Shown: one piece after another, positions 45,616-55,429 of the stretch
Layout: every line of letters starts with the position of its first letter
Numbering within the stretch: the stretch's first letter is position 1
Source of the DNA: Chryseobacterium gleum
Lineage (GTDB): Bacteria > Bacteroidota > Bacteroidia > Flavobacteriales > Schleiferiaceae
DNA: 64,000 nucleotides
Reading direction: 5' to 3'
NCBI GenBank assembly: GCA_945883565.1
Contig: CAMCXO010000011.1
Coordinates: forward strand, 1-64,000
Program-made: the position numbers and the translations under genes
Notes under the pieces: generated by a model
Told to the model about the DNA's origin: nothing
What the model saw: the letters and a program-made list of their open reading frames with translations, nothing else
The model's database searches: none

Positions 45616-47802
45616 TTAGTAGAACCGATATCGTTCGTCTGCAACCTTTGCACTTTTTTCGAGCGCATCGAATAAGGCACTTGGAACACGAGTTCGCATG
45701 GGTTTTATGTTCCGGTCAACGAACTCGTCGTAAACCCCTTCACCGAGTTGAACTTTTTCTTCTACAACGGCAAGGAAAACGGCATTCTCACCGGTAAATG
45801 GTTTGGTCATTTTACCTATAGTCATTCCGCTTAATGTGGCAACAAACTCAGGTTCGGCTCCAAAACCTGAAACGTTGGCTTGGAAATAACCCAAGCGCTG
45901 ATCGAACACCTGACTGCCAATAGCAGCCCCAATGTCTTCAAGCGACTTTCCTCCTTTAGCAGCTTCATCGAGTTTGGCGATAAGCATTTTTCTCTTTTTC
46001 TCGCGAATTACCAAGGGTTTAAGTGCTACTTCCAGCTCTTCTACCTTGGGTAAGCCAGCTGGACTAATAGCATCTAATTGGGCTACAACAAAATTACTCA
46101 TACCGTTGGTAAATAGTTGTATGTCACCGCTTTTTCTTTGCTCTTCGAAGGCCCACTTTACCATTTGACGGTTATTGCCAACGCCAGAGATGTTTTCGTC
46201 GAAGATTTTCAAACCGGTAACAGGACGCGGGCTAAGCCCTTCTTTTTCGGCCATTTCGGCCAAATTGCCTTCGCTTACTTTGGAAGCGAATAAAGTGGCT
46301 TTGTTGTAAAGCTCATCAAACGTTTTTTCTGAGGTAAGTGCTTTACGTCCTATACGAGCCACTTGAATGGATGTTTGTCCCTTGCTTTGGCCTGTGATTT
46401 CGATGATATGGAAGCCGAAATTGGTTATAACCAATCCAACATCGCCTGTTTTATTTTGGAAGCAGAAGTCGCTGAATGGTTTGGCCATGGATTTGTCGTT
46501 AAACCAACCTAAATCACCTCCTTTAGATTTGGCCACAAAATCGTCGGAATACATGGAACTTAGTGATTCGAATTGCTTAGAATCATTTTTAACCAGAGTA
46601 AGCAAACTATCAGCCAGTTTCTTCGCTTCTTGCGGAGCGCGGGTAACGTTTTCACCGGCTCTTTCGGCGCCTTGAAATGCTATTAGGATATGTTTTGCTT
46701 TAACACTATCGGGTAATTCTTTTCGAGCTGTGAGTTTTGTGAGCTGCCAAAAGCCATCTTCCTCATAGGGGCCAAAAACAAATCCAACTGAGGCGTTCCA
46801 TAAATTGGAGTCGAGTAAAGGTGATAAATTATCACGTTTGTAAAAAGCCTTATCGTAAGGAATTTCACTGTATCGGGCCACAAATGCCGAATCTTCTTTT
46901 GTAGTTTCAAATCCTTCTAAAGTATCCGTAGTACCGTTTTGGTTGGTTTCTAACCGAATGCTTTTTATAGCTTTTAACTCATTTACAATCTCATCTATGT
47001 CATCTTTGGAAGGTGCGATGGGAAAGCTTACATAGGTTAATGAACGGGTTTCTTCATCTCGGTTGTAAATCGATTTGTTTTTGCGCATATAGTCCATCAT
47101 TTCGGCGGCGCTGGCATCTAGGGTGCTATCAGAAATTCCATCGTAGCGAAGGGCCACAAATCGGGTTCGGTAGCTGTCGTTTTGGAGAAGATAATCTACT
47201 TTACCCAAAGCTTTTGGATAAAAAATTCCTTTTTGCACGGCGGCATGAAGTTTATCTATTTCTGCCTGGCTTTTAGAACCTTCTTCAAAACGCAACCATT
47301 GGTTCCACATTTCATCAACTTGAGGGTCGGTGCCAAGATTTTCCCTCAAATTGGCTAATGCTTCGCGCAAACGGTCAGGATCGAATTGACCGGTATTGGG
47401 ATTTTTAAACGAGGCATTGTCGCGAATTCCAGGGTTTTTGATGATGCGCTGAAAGAGTTCTTCGGCTGATACCATCAATCCATTTTTGGTTTGAATTTGG
47501 CCATATAATTTTTCACGTAGAATAATGTTCCAAACCTGGTCGGCAAATTGCTTTTCGGTTACATTGTTCATAGCGGCATCGCCAGTATTAATGAGGTAGT
47601 TTTCGCGCGCATCTTCCATGCGGCGGCTAAATTCGCGGAGATCAATTTTCTCTCCATCAATTTTGCCCACGCGGTCAGCATTTCCTCTAAGCAACGAATC
47701 GCCTGATGAAAACAGGTCGGTTAAAATAAAAGCGAACATTGCCAGACCTATAATTATTAACAATAGACTGGAACGTTTTCGGATTCTCTCCAAGTAAGCC
47801 AT
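45616..47802 (-). CDS. PpiD/SurA-like peptidyl-prolyl isomerase chaperone
   Basis: 728 aa. Begins MAYLERIRKRSSLLLIIIGLAMFAF, a short cytoplasmic basic segment and a single membrane anchor, as in PpiD. A SurA-type N-domain (VGKIDGEKIDLREFSRRM, QVWNIILREKL) is followed by a central parvulin domain (KAKHILIAFQGA, FGFHIIEITG near residues 365-475) and a long C-terminal region. Periplasmic folding factor for outer-membrane and secreted proteins. Single gene with strong terminator. Confidence 0.88.
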   Translation of the reverse strand: MAYLERIRKRSSLLLIIIGLAMFAFILTDLFSSGDSLLRGNADRVGKIDGEKIDLREFSRRMEDARENYLINTGDAAMNNVTEKQFADQVWNIILREKLYGQIQTKNGLMVSAEELFQRIIKNPGIRDNASFKNPNTGQFDPDRLREALANLRENLGTDPQVDEMWNQWLRFEEGSKSQAEIDKLHAAVQKGIFYPKALGKVDYLLQNDSYRTRFVALRYDGISDSTLDASAAEMMDYMRKNKSIYNRDEETRSLTYVSFPIAPSKDDIDEIVNELKAIKSIRLETNQNGTTDTLEGFETTKEDSAFVARYSEIPYDKAFYKRDNLSPLLDSNLWNASVGFVFGPYEEDGFWQLTKLTARKELPDSVKAKHILIAFQGAERAGENVTRAPQEAKKLADSLLTLVKNDSKQFESLSSMYSDDFVAKSKGGDLGWFNDKSMAKPFSDFCFQNKTGDVGLVITNFGFHIIEITGQSKGQTSIQVARIGRKALTSEKTFDELYNKATLFASKVSEGNLAEMAEKEGLSPRPVTGLKIFDENISGVGNNRQMVKWAFEEQRKSGDIQLFTNGMSNFVVAQLDAISPAGLPKVEELEVALKPLVIREKKRKMLIAKLDEAAKGGKSLEDIGAAIGSQVFDQRLGYFQANVSGFGAEPEFVATLSGMTIGKMTKPFTGENAVFLAVVEEKVQLGEGVYDEFVDRNIKPMRTRVPSALFDALEKSAKVADERYRFY

Positions 47803-47923
47803 CGGTTTTTAGCTTTTTACAAACAGGCGGCGAATATACAACTTGCCAAATTGGGCGAAGGCCATTTGAACAGTAAATCGAATAAATTTTATTGTTGAGA
47901 AATAAAAAATAAGCAATTAAGTT

Positions 47924-48580
47924 TTATATGAGACCTACACGGATATCCCGAATGTCCGTTGGCACAGAATGAGATCCTAAATATTTGCCTTTGTAATTGA
48001 GTTTAATGCCAGTTAAACATCGGTTTAGCCACGCCCCTGTATCGATGTACCATGCCATTTCGGCCGTTTTGTAAAGAGGTTTTGCTTCATCAAGTATCAT
48101 ATGCCCCAATACTTGTACTTTGCCCAGATTTTTTAGAGCATTTCGATTGAAAAGTACACCATTTTGGTTTTCCTCTTCATATGGGTTGGTGGTATTTTTT
48201 GATACCCCTGCATGCGAAATGTGAACATAGGGTGTTTCCCATTTTATTGGTCTTTGCATGAGCCAATTGGCCATTTCGGCCACAGGAATATGGCTTTGTC
48301 TTAGCTGACTTCTGATTTCCAGAAGTTCAGGTTTTCCACTCGGTTGTTTGTAATACTTGAGAAAGAGAAATTCGTGGTTTCCTTTTAGAAAGTAAGTTTG
48401 ATATGGGTATTCTTTTTTTAATTCCCAAACAAACTTCAGGCATTTAACCGAGTGAGGACCTTTGTGAATTAAGTCGCCCAGTTGAACCAGAATTTCTTTC
48501 TCTGGATTCCAGTGCTCTTCAATAAGGCGCCTAAAGGTGTAAAAACAGCCATGTACATCGCCCACCACAAATACATCCAC
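47924..48580 (-). CDS. Metallophosphoesterase (PPP-type phosphatase)
   Basis: 218 aa. Metal-binding motifs in order: GDVHG (7-11), LGDLIHKGP and KGNHEFL, then IDTGAWLN and a final LNYKGK. This is the pattern of bacterial PPP serine/threonine phosphatases and diadenosine tetraphosphatase-like enzymes; substrate undecided. Begins 17 bases after dnaN and is probably on the same transcript. Cytoplasmic, no signal peptide. Confidence 0.87.
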   Translation of the reverse strand: MDVFVVGDVHGCFYTFRRLIEEHWNPEKEILVQLGDLIHKGPHSVKCLKFVWELKKEYPYQTYFLKGNHEFLFLKYYKQPSGKPELLEIRSQLRQSHIPVAEMANWLMQRPIKWETPYVHISHAGVSKNTTNPYEEENQNGVLFNRNALKNLGKVQVLGHMILDEAKPLYKTAEMAWYIDTGAWLNRCLTGIKLNYKGKYLGSHSVPTDIRDIRVGLI

Positions 48581-48597
48581 AACTAAAAAGAGGGCTT

Positions 48598-49731
48598 TTA
48601 ATAAGCAACCATAACCGGCATTACCAGCATTAAAACACTTTCACCTTCGTCTAGGGCTTCGGTTTGGTGAAGTAAGCCTGCGTGATTTGGTGAAGAAAGC
48701 ATCATGGTAATGTTTTCGCCCTCTAAGTTGCTGAGCATTTCGGCCAGAAATTTAGAGCTGAAGCCAATTTCCATATCGCTTCCATCGTAATCGCAACTAA
48801 GGCGTTCAGAAGCGCTGTTGGCGAAGTCTAAATCTTCTGCCGACAGGTGCACTTCTGCACCGGCTAAGCTCATTTTTACTTGGGCTGTGGTTTTATTGGC
48901 AAACAAACCCACTCTTCGTAGCGACTGCATGAACAGTTCTCTTGATATCACCAATTTGGCTTTGTTGTTTTGAGGAATTACCGCCATGTAGTTTGGATAT
49001 CGTCCATCTATCATGCGGCAAATTAAGGTAACGCCCTCAAAATCAAATTGACAATTTTTAGTGTTGTAGCTCACTTTTATTTCTTCAACCGAATTGGCCA
49101 GGATATTTTTTAGAATATTTAGAGGCTTTTTAGGTAGAATGAATTCGGCAGTTTCGGCACTGGTGATTTCGTTGTGTTTGTATTGCACCAATTTGTGGGC
49201 ATCGGTTGCCACCACTGTAAGTCCATCGGATGTAAGTTGAAAGAACACCCCCGTCATGGTTGGGCGCATGTCGTCGACACCGGCAGCAAACAAGGTTTTT
49301 TGGATGGCAGTGGTAAGAATACCGGCCGGGATTAAAGTGTGGCTTTCGTCTGTAAGAGGTTCAATTTTTGGATATTCATCTGCCGATAGGAAAGAAAGTT
49401 CGTACCGACCATAGTCAGACACAATTTCGAGTTGGCCATCAGCTCCTGAAAAATCATCTCCAAAGTTTAGCGTAATGGGGTGGTCGGGCAAGGTTTTTAG
49501 AATATCCATTAACAAGCGCGAAGGCACACAGGCTTTTCCAAGGCCTTCGGCTTCAATGTTTAACTCTGAAATGAGCGTTGTTTCCATGTCGGTACCAGTA
49601 ATAACCAGTTTACCTTCTTGAATGTCGAAATGGAAATTAACCACTATAGGTATCGCGTTGCTGGAACCAATAACAGAGCCTACCATTTGAAGTTGCTTCA
49701 ATAATGCAGCGCTCGAAACTATAAATCGCAT
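48598..49731 (-). CDS. dnaN: DNA polymerase III beta subunit (sliding clamp)
   Basis: 377 aa, three repeats of the clamp fold. MRFIVSSAALLKQLQMVGSVI is the usual N-terminus and LMLVMPVMVAY the usual C-terminus. Forms the dimeric ring that holds polymerase III on DNA. No dnaA, recF or gyrB neighbours, and no DnaA-box cluster seen, so this is not the replication origin; Bacteroidota often keep dnaN apart. Own promoter at 49763. Confidence 0.96.
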   Translation of the reverse strand: MRFIVSSAALLKQLQMVGSVIGSSNAIPIVVNFHFDIQEGKLVITGTDMETTLISELNIEAEGLGKACVPSRLLMDILKTLPDHPITLNFGDDFSGADGQLEIVSDYGRYELSFLSADEYPKIEPLTDESHTLIPAGILTTAIQKTLFAAGVDDMRPTMTGVFFQLTSDGLTVVATDAHKLVQYKHNEITSAETAEFILPKKPLNILKNILANSVEEIKVSYNTKNCQFDFEGVTLICRMIDGRYPNYMAVIPQNNKAKLVISRELFMQSLRRVGLFANKTTAQVKMSLAGAEVHLSAEDLDFANSASERLSCDYDGSDMEIGFSSKFLAEMLSNLEGENITMMLSSPNHAGLLHQTEALDEGESVLMLVMPVMVAY

Positions 49732-49762
49732 GGCCTAAGGTGTTTTAATTTTTGTGGGACGT

Positions 49763-49795
49763 CAAATATAAGCCGAGGGTTTTAGCGGTTAGCAA
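49763..49795 (-). promoter_or_regulatory. Promoter of dnaN
   Basis: Minus-strand TTG (49795-49793), 22-base spacer, TATATTTG (49770-49763); -7 box is an exact TAnnTTTG. Leader about 25 nt. Confidence 0.55.
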
Positions 49796-49813
49796 GCCAC
49801 TCATGTTTTGGGC

Positions 49814-50827
49814 TTAGTTGTTCATAAAAAAACCGGGTTCAACCAGAACGGCTTGTAAGCCATAATACTGTAAAAGTACCATTTGGTTATGGTCTAAAAT
49901 GCCATGTAAACGATCGGGGTCATATTTAAGAAGTTTACCTTGAGCATCCAGATGTTCATCGCCTGGTTTAATATGGTAAGCTTTTAAGCTTCTCGACACG
50001 CCTTTAGCTGTTTTTAGTTGTAAATGGAAGAAAGGAGTTGACGCCAACAAGCTGTCTTTGCGAAAGAAAATTTGGTCTTCGTCGGTTATGGCGCCCTCGT
50101 AATTCAAGGTTTTAAAAAGATTGGTATATAGTTTAATGGCTTCAGATTGCGCAGGTAATTCTCGCCAATCATCGCCTTCTTGTTTAAAGAATTTCCATGA
50201 AAGGTCATTTGATTTTTCGAGTTTGAAGCCCATGTTATTTCCTTCGTAAACCATTTTTATTTCCTGCAAATCAGATTCTTCATAGCCAAATAAAGTACGG
50301 TCGTGCCAAAGCACTTCTCGGGTTATAAACCTCCCACTTAAGTACCCATTAAAGCCGGGAATATGAACCGCATAAGGCAATTTACCTCCCATGAGCATCA
50401 TATAGGTTCCAAGTTGTTCGGGGGTATCGGTACCCACCAAGAAGTGCTTCACTAAAGTGCCGTTGCTGTATACTTCAACTTCTTTACCGTATGTAGCCAT
50501 TCGCCTAAGTACCGACTCCAAACTTTCGTTTGGAACAAAATTCCGCATTTCCATTCTGCGCAAAGTTTCCAGTAAGACTTCGATTGCATCGGGGCGTACT
50601 TTTTTATTTCCTATAAACCATTGACCCTTAGATCGTATAAGCTCTACTTTTTTTGGTGTTTTGTCTGAAATGACAATTTTGTCGACCGAAGCCGTATCTT
50701 CAACGGTAAAATGGTAATCGGCGGCTAATTCTTCTATGCTGCCGGTTTCTGAATTTTGATTCCACAACCATAAGCCCAGGGCAATAAATACAAGAGCGCT
50801 TAGGCCATAAATAAGGCTTTTGTTCAT
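49814..50827 (-). CDS. DUF4340-domain protein of the gliding ABC locus
   Basis: 337 aa. N-terminal anchor IYGLSALVFIALGLWLW, then repeated DUF4340-type segments (SVDKIVISDKTPKKVELIRSK, LQEIKMVYEGNNMGF) that end in a hydrophobic strand-rich tail. DUF4340 proteins commonly follow GldG-like genes and are thought to be periplasmic partners of that ABC system. ATG overlaps the gldG stop as ATGA. Last gene of the five-gene chain. Confidence 0.8.
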   Translation of the reverse strand: MNKSLIYGLSALVFIALGLWLWNQNSETGSIEELAADYHFTVEDTASVDKIVISDKTPKKVELIRSKGQWFIGNKKVRPDAIEVLLETLRRMEMRNFVPNESLESVLRRMATYGKEVEVYSNGTLVKHFLVGTDTPEQLGTYMMLMGGKLPYAVHIPGFNGYLSGRFITREVLWHDRTLFGYEESDLQEIKMVYEGNNMGFKLEKSNDLSWKFFKQEGDDWRELPAQSEAIKLYTNLFKTLNYEGAITDEDQIFFRKDSLLASTPFFHLQLKTAKGVSRSLKAYHIKPGDEHLDAQGKLLKYDPDRLHGILDHNQMVLLQYYGLQAVLVEPGFFMNN

Positions 50828-52551
50828 GGATTTTTGGCGTATTTATGCCTTCTCATTAAGGCAGTTAGGCTGCTTAAAAGCAAAATGGAAACCAGGGGCA
50901 AAGCCGTGTTTAAACCAACCCAAAACTGACGTTCGGTTTGAATTCTTTGCATGTCTAACAATCTTATTTTTAGCTCTCTCGATCTTAAAGCCATCATGCC
51001 TGATTTATCTAAAAGAAAATCGAATACATTGAGCATAAAGTCTTTGTTGCCGTATTGGGTATCGGTAAATTGGTCGTAACCGGTGGTTAAAGGAAGGCCT
51101 TTAGGCAGATTGGGGTTTACAATATTGAGTTGGTTTCGGGCCAAATCGCCATCGCCTATTACCACCATTTGGGTTGTTTTCCCTTTTTCGACCATTGGCA
51201 GTTCTTCACCATTCGTTGATCTGGGTTTTACCCGATTGGCAAAGGCTGAAGTAAAAGATCCTTCCATCAAAACGCCCAGAGTAATAGGGCCTTTTTGAAA
51301 ATTTGCTGGATTGTGTTTTTCGTACAGCCGCGCTAAACTTACAACATGAGGTGTGCCGGCTGTGCGAGAATAAGGTGAGGTTTGAAGCAGAATGGTTTTT
51401 TTAATTCCGGGTGCTAAAATGGTGTCGATTGAAGAAGCGAAGTCGAGTCGTATTCCATTTAGGTCTTTGGTGATTGGGTGTTCGATGTAAGGCATCACCA
51501 TGGGGGCATAAATCCATGGTTTGATGCTTCGCGAGTCGTTAAGGCCTGTGGCCATAATGTCTTGAACCAAATCGGTATTCACTCTTACGCCATATTTATA
51601 TAGCATGTCGCGAAGGTTGAGTTTCTCGTCTAATGGAATGGCTAAAAACTCTGAACGCCTGCTCAAACTGTCCATTTCGGCAAGCACCATATCGACCAAC
51701 CAAACTACTTTACCTCCTTGCATGATGTATTGGTCAATTAAGTACCTATCGAGGTCGGCAAAACCTTGTGTGGGTTTGGCAATTAATAGGGCATTGTAAC
51801 TGTTTAAACGCCTCATTTGGGCGCTAATGGAGATGTTTTCGCTTGAATCTTGGGTGTCGAATTGACGAAGGTTAAAGCGTTCAACGCGATAGTATTCGCT
51901 TAGTGTTCGGCCTAAATCGGCCAAATAATTGGGTTTCAGCTGACCATGGCCTTCCAAAAAAGCTATGGTAGGCCTTGTTTTGGTGGTGATGCGTTTGATG
52001 GCATTGGCTAAATTGTACTCTAGTTTTTCTACAGAAGCATTCATTTGGCTCTCGGCCGATTGTCCCATAAGGCCTTGAAGAATTTGCACGCTTATTTCTT
52101 GTTCTCCTAGCGCTACAATGGCGCCGGGAAAAACCTGGATACTTCGGGAGCCCCCTTTCTCATTTACATCTATTTGATAAGAAATCAAGCCTTTGCTACG
52201 TAATTGTTGATAGAGTTCGTTTCGCGATTTTTCATCGGGTTGGTTAGAGGGATCAATGAAACGGTATTCTAAATAGGGCGAATAAGCCCTGAATTCGTTG
52301 AGCATTTGGCGTGTTTCGCGTTGTAGTTTTCTGAAACCACTTGGAAAATCGCCTTCAAGGTAAACAGTAACCAAAACACGTTCGTCTAGCGATTTGAGCA
52401 GTTCACGTGTACTTTCTGCTAAACTGTATCGTTTTTCTTCGGTTAAATCGAGTCGTGCTAGAACCCGATTAGAGGCCAAATTAAGAAGCCAAAGGGCTGC
52501 AAAAAAGGCCAAGAATCCCAGAATCTGATTTCTTTTATTCTGTTTTTTCAC
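50824..52551 (-). CDS. gldG: Gliding-motility ABC transporter auxiliary protein GldG
   Basis: 575 aa from GTG 52551 (MKKQNKRNQILGFLAFF), which overlaps the gldF TGA by 4 nt; a longer open frame upstream lies inside gldF and is not coding. N-terminal anchor, then LDLTEEKRYSLAESTRELLKSLDERV, the GldG/IFT52-like domain (FLEGHGQL, LIAKPTQGFADLDRY, DGDLARN) and a C-terminal span ending LTALMRRHKYAKNP. In Flavobacterium, GldA/F/G form an ABC complex needed for gliding. No gldA ATPase lies in this window. Confidence 0.9.
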   Translation of the reverse strand: MKKQNKRNQILGFLAFFAALWLLNLASNRVLARLDLTEEKRYSLAESTRELLKSLDERVLVTVYLEGDFPSGFRKLQRETRQMLNEFRAYSPYLEYRFIDPSNQPDEKSRNELYQQLRSKGLISYQIDVNEKGGSRSIQVFPGAIVALGEQEISVQILQGLMGQSAESQMNASVEKLEYNLANAIKRITTKTRPTIAFLEGHGQLKPNYLADLGRTLSEYYRVERFNLRQFDTQDSSENISISAQMRRLNSYNALLIAKPTQGFADLDRYLIDQYIMQGGKVVWLVDMVLAEMDSLSRRSEFLAIPLDEKLNLRDMLYKYGVRVNTDLVQDIMATGLNDSRSIKPWIYAPMVMPYIEHPITKDLNGIRLDFASSIDTILAPGIKKTILLQTSPYSRTAGTPHVVSLARLYEKHNPANFQKGPITLGVLMEGSFTSAFANRVKPRSTNGEELPMVEKGKTTQMVVIGDGDLARNQLNIVNPNLPKGLPLTTGYDQFTDTQYGNKDFMLNVFDFLLDKSGMMALRSRELKIRLLDMQRIQTERQFWVGLNTALPLVSILLLSSLTALMRRHKYAKNP

Positions 52552-53279
52552 CAATTGCGGCTTTGAAGTTTTAAACGGGTTGCCGATAGAAAAATCAAAC
52601 CAACCGACAAGAAGTAAAGCACATCTCTTAAATCTATAACTCCACGGCTTAAGCCTGTATAATGTTCGCTTATGCCTAAACTGCTTAACGTACTGCCTAA
52701 TTGGCCGAGTATGGCTGATTGAGCCATTTGGTCGATTCCATAGAACATTAAAAAGCAAATTCCGGCTCCCAGCAGTAAAGAAACAATGGGGTTTTCGGTT
52801 AAAGATGAAGCAAATAATCCAATGCTTGCGTAGGTGCCACCTAATAGAAACAAACCAATGAAAGAGCCCCATGTGCCACCAATATCCAGACTGCCTTTAG
52901 GGGCTCCAAGTTCGTATAAAGTATAGAAATACAATAGGGTTGGCAGAAGAGAAAGCAGGACCAAGACCCAAGCAGCCAAGAACTTAGCGCTAACTATAGA
53001 CCATTCGTTAATGGGTTTGGTGTATAACAGTTCGAGTGTACCGAAGCGCTTTTCGTCTGAAAACATACGCATGGTAATGGCTGGTAAAAGGAACATAAAA
53101 ACCCAAGGTGATAGAATAAAAAGCCCATCCAGATTGGCCCAACCAGAGTCTAGAAGATTTAAATCACCGGGAAAAATCCAAAGGAAAGCACTGTTTATTA
53201 ATAGGAAAATGGCGATAACCAAGGCCCCGGTAAAGGTGTTGAGAAAGGCTTTAATTTCCTTAAAAAATAGCGCCCTCAT
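52548..53279 (-). CDS. gldF: Gliding-motility ABC transporter permease GldF
   Basis: 243 aa with six membrane spans, ABC-2 type: MRALFFKEIKAFLNTFTGAL at the N-terminus, FSDEKRFGTLELLYTKPINEW loop and a C-terminal LYFLSVGLIFLSATRLKL. Start chosen at 53279 because it overlaps the stop of the monooxygenase-like gene as ATGA; an ATG 30 bases earlier is possible. Works with GldG and an ATPase encoded elsewhere. Confidence 0.9.
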   Translation of the reverse strand: MRALFFKEIKAFLNTFTGALVIAIFLLINSAFLWIFPGDLNLLDSGWANLDGLFILSPWVFMFLLPAITMRMFSDEKRFGTLELLYTKPINEWSIVSAKFLAAWVLVLLSLLPTLLYFYTLYELGAPKGSLDIGGTWGSFIGLFLLGGTYASIGLFASSLTENPIVSLLLGAGICFLMFYGIDQMAQSAILGQLGSTLSSLGISEHYTGLSRGVIDLRDVLYFLSVGLIFLSATRLKLQSRNW

Positions 53280-53572
53280 GGGTGTTGAACTTCCATGTTT
53301 ACGCTCCAAGCTTCGGCTTTTTGGGCAAAGAGGGGTTTGGTTTTGGCCCAGGTTGAAACAAACAATTGGCTATTGCGGTAGGCATCAAGGTTGGAGGTTG
53401 AATTCCATAAACTGTAGGTAAAAAACACCTGAGGCTGCTGAATATCACGCCAAAGTTCGAGATGTAGGCAGCCTTCCATTTTCCGGATAAGAGGGCCACT
53501 TTCGGCGAAAATGGCTTCAAAAGACTGAACTTCTTCGGGTTTGAAGGTCATCTTTACAATGCGTTTAATCAT
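53276..53572 (-). CDS. Antibiotic biosynthesis monooxygenase-like (ABM) protein
   Basis: 98 aa, dimeric ferredoxin-like fold of ABM type: IKRIVKMTFKPEEVQSFEAIF, GCLHLELWRDIQQP, FFTYSLWNSTSNLDAYRNS. Members include heme-degrading and quinol-type monooxygenases but many have no known activity. Overlaps both the DUF62 gene before it and gldF after it by 4 nt. Its place in a gliding operon looks incidental or regulatory; function unknown. Confidence 0.78.
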   Translation of the reverse strand: MIKRIVKMTFKPEEVQSFEAIFAESGPLIRKMEGCLHLELWRDIQQPQVFFTYSLWNSTSNLDAYRNSQLFVSTWAKTKPLFAQKAEAWSVNMEVQHP

Positions 53573-54372
53573 GAGAAGTTTATATACAAAGGCGTCTCGT
53601 GCAAAGATATACCCAGCAGTTGACTAGCGCCGTTTTTATGGCTTTCGCTGCTTCCACAGATGGCTATTTCGATTAAATCCTGGGAGTTAATGAAAGCCAA
53701 AAGATCGCCCGCTTTTTTATTTCGGTAATGGTCACTTAGTTTTTCGATAGGGGGCTGACCGGGTATTTTAATGTTTATTTTTTTTCGATCGCCCATTATT
53801 TGTTTGAGATAAGATCCTTTGATGTTCGTAATTACATTTCCATAGTTGTCTATATAGATGCATTTACCTTCTATTCCGCTTTTATCGGGTTTGACTTTGA
53901 TTTCATTTGGGTCTGTTGTAAATTCAACATGGTGAATTACTTTACCAATGGCTTCTATTGGCAAACCTTTGGCGATATGAATAGCGGCTGGAACATATAT
54001 TTCCAAAGCAGGGAAGCGCCTAATTTTTGGGCCGTAATCTAAAGAATAATAGGTTCTGGCTTCTGCCGGGCGAATTAAGGGGAAAATGCTGTTGTTCGGG
54101 CCAATGAACCAATGGCCGCTTAAAAACATACAAATTCCCGGAATTCCATGGTCGTTGTATTCGTCTACACAAATCATATGAATGCTGCCGGTGGGGAAAT
54201 GGCCAAAAGATTGATTTAGTACAAAAGCAGCTTCGGCAATATGAAATGCATTGATGACATGGTTAATGTCGACGATGTTGAGGTTAGGCAGGGCACTTAA
54301 AAGATTTCCCTTTAGCACGGCCAAGTGGTAATCGCGGGCGCCATAATCGGAGGTAAGCGTTAACAGTGGCAT
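53569..54372 (-). CDS. SAM hydroxide adenosyltransferase (DUF62)
   Basis: 267 aa, fluorinase/chlorinase superfamily. LTLTSDYGARDYHLAVLKG and IVDINHVINAFHIAEAAFVL are the N-domain SAM-binding motifs; IGPNNSIF and YIDNYGNVITNI mark the rest. Most bacterial members hydrolyse S-adenosylmethionine to adenosine and methionine, without halide. First gene of the DUF62-ABM-gldF-gldG-DUF4340 chain. Its ATG shares the CATG tetramer with the earliest phoH start on the opposite strand. Confidence 0.87.
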   Translation of the reverse strand: MPLLTLTSDYGARDYHLAVLKGNLLSALPNLNIVDINHVINAFHIAEAAFVLNQSFGHFPTGSIHMICVDEYNDHGIPGICMFLSGHWFIGPNNSIFPLIRPAEARTYYSLDYGPKIRRFPALEIYVPAAIHIAKGLPIEAIGKVIHHVEFTTDPNEIKVKPDKSGIEGKCIYIDNYGNVITNIKGSYLKQIMGDRKKINIKIPGQPPIEKLSDHYRNKKAGDLLAFINSQDLIEIAICGSSESHKNGASQLLGISLHETPLYINFS

Positions 54373-55429
54373 GGTTGAAGGATTGGCAAGTTATCGGAAG
54401 CCGACGGTATTTTGCTTTAATTTGCGTGTAAAAGTAAATCAAATCCAAGCCCATCATCCTCTGAAAACGCATTCAACCGAAGCCCTTGAAAGTCAAAGGG
54501 CTTATGAACTCGAAAATCTGTCGCCCCAAGAATTCTACGGTGCACATAACAAGTACTTTAACCTAATTAGAACCTACTTTCCCAAGCTCAAAATAAGCAG
54601 TCGGGGGCATACTATTACAGTAAATGGTGAGCAGGATCAGCTTGATTTGTTTTCTGAAAAGCTCGAGCAGCTTCTGTTGCACTTTCATAAGTTTAACAGC
54701 CTTTCGGAGCAAGCCATAGAAAGGATTATGATGGAAGGAATAGAAGGAGAGGCCAAGCATGGAGCCGATCTTTTGGTACATGGCGTAAATGGACAAAGCA
54801 TTAGGGCCAAAACCCGAAACCAAAGACGAATGGTGGAAGCCATGGACCGTTCGGATATGGTTTTTGCCATTGGTCCGGCGGGTACTGGAAAAACCTATAC
54901 AGGGGTTGCTTTAGCGGTTAGGGCCCTTAAGAATAAAGAAGTTAAGCGCATTGTTTTAACTAGGCCGGCGGTTGAAGCCGGTGAGAACCTTGGCTTTTTA
55001 CCGGGTGATTTGAAGGAAAAACTGGATCCATATTTACAACCTCTCTACGATGCATTAAGGGATATGATTCCTCCTGAACGTTTAAATGCCTATATGGAGA
55101 ACCAAACCATACAAATTGCTCCTTTGGCGTTTATGCGTGGGCGCACGCTCGACCATGCTTTTGTTATTTTAGACGAAGCTCAAAATACCACCCACAGCCA
55201 AATGAAAATGTTTTTAACCCGTATGGGTAAATCGGCCAAGTTTATGATTACAGGCGATTTAAGCCAAGTTGACCTTCCTAAAAATCAAAGCAGCGGGTTA
55301 AAAGAGGCAGTTAAACTTTTACAAGGGGTAAATGGAATTGAATTCATTGAGTTGGATGAGGTGGATGTAATTAGACACAGATTGGTAAGAGAGATAATTC
55401 GCGCTTACGACAAAGACCAAACCAAATGA
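54371..55429 (+). CDS. PhoH-family P-loop ATPase
   Basis: 352 aa if the first ATG is used. N-terminal KH-like region ([34 protein letters not shown]), then the PhoH ATPase with Walker [29 protein letters not shown] and [21 protein letters not shown]. Related to PhoL, linked to RNA/ribosome metabolism. The true start is uncertain: the ATG overlaps the divergent gene and the first ~30 residues are unlike the family, so TTG 54422 or a later codon may be used. ATGA overlap with purC. Confidence 0.85.
   Translation: MVEGLASYRKPTVFCFNLRVKVNQIQAHHPLKTHSTEALESQRAYELENLSPQEFYGAHNKYFNLIRTYFPKLKISSRGHTITVNGEQDQLDLFSEKLEQLLLHFHKFNSLSEQAIERIMMEGIEGEAKHGADLLVHGVNGQSIRAKTRNQRRMVEAMDRSDMVFAIGPAGTGKTYTGVALAVRALKNKEVKRIVLTRPAVEAGENLGFLPGDLKEKLDPYLQPLYDALRDMIPPERLNAYMENQTIQIAPLAFMRGRTLDHAFVILDEAQNTTHSQMKMFLTRMGKSAKFMITGDLSQVDLPKNQSSGLKEAVKLLQGVNGIEFIELDEVDVIRHRLVREIIRAYDKDQTK

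Noticed and set aside
48598-49795. dnaN as marker of the replication origin
   Set aside because: No dnaA, gyrB or recF neighbours and no DnaA-box cluster recognised around it.
52552-52872. Upstream extension of gldG
   Set aside because: Lies within gldF in another frame; the GTG at 52551 forms a 4-nt overlap and begins the expected N-terminus.
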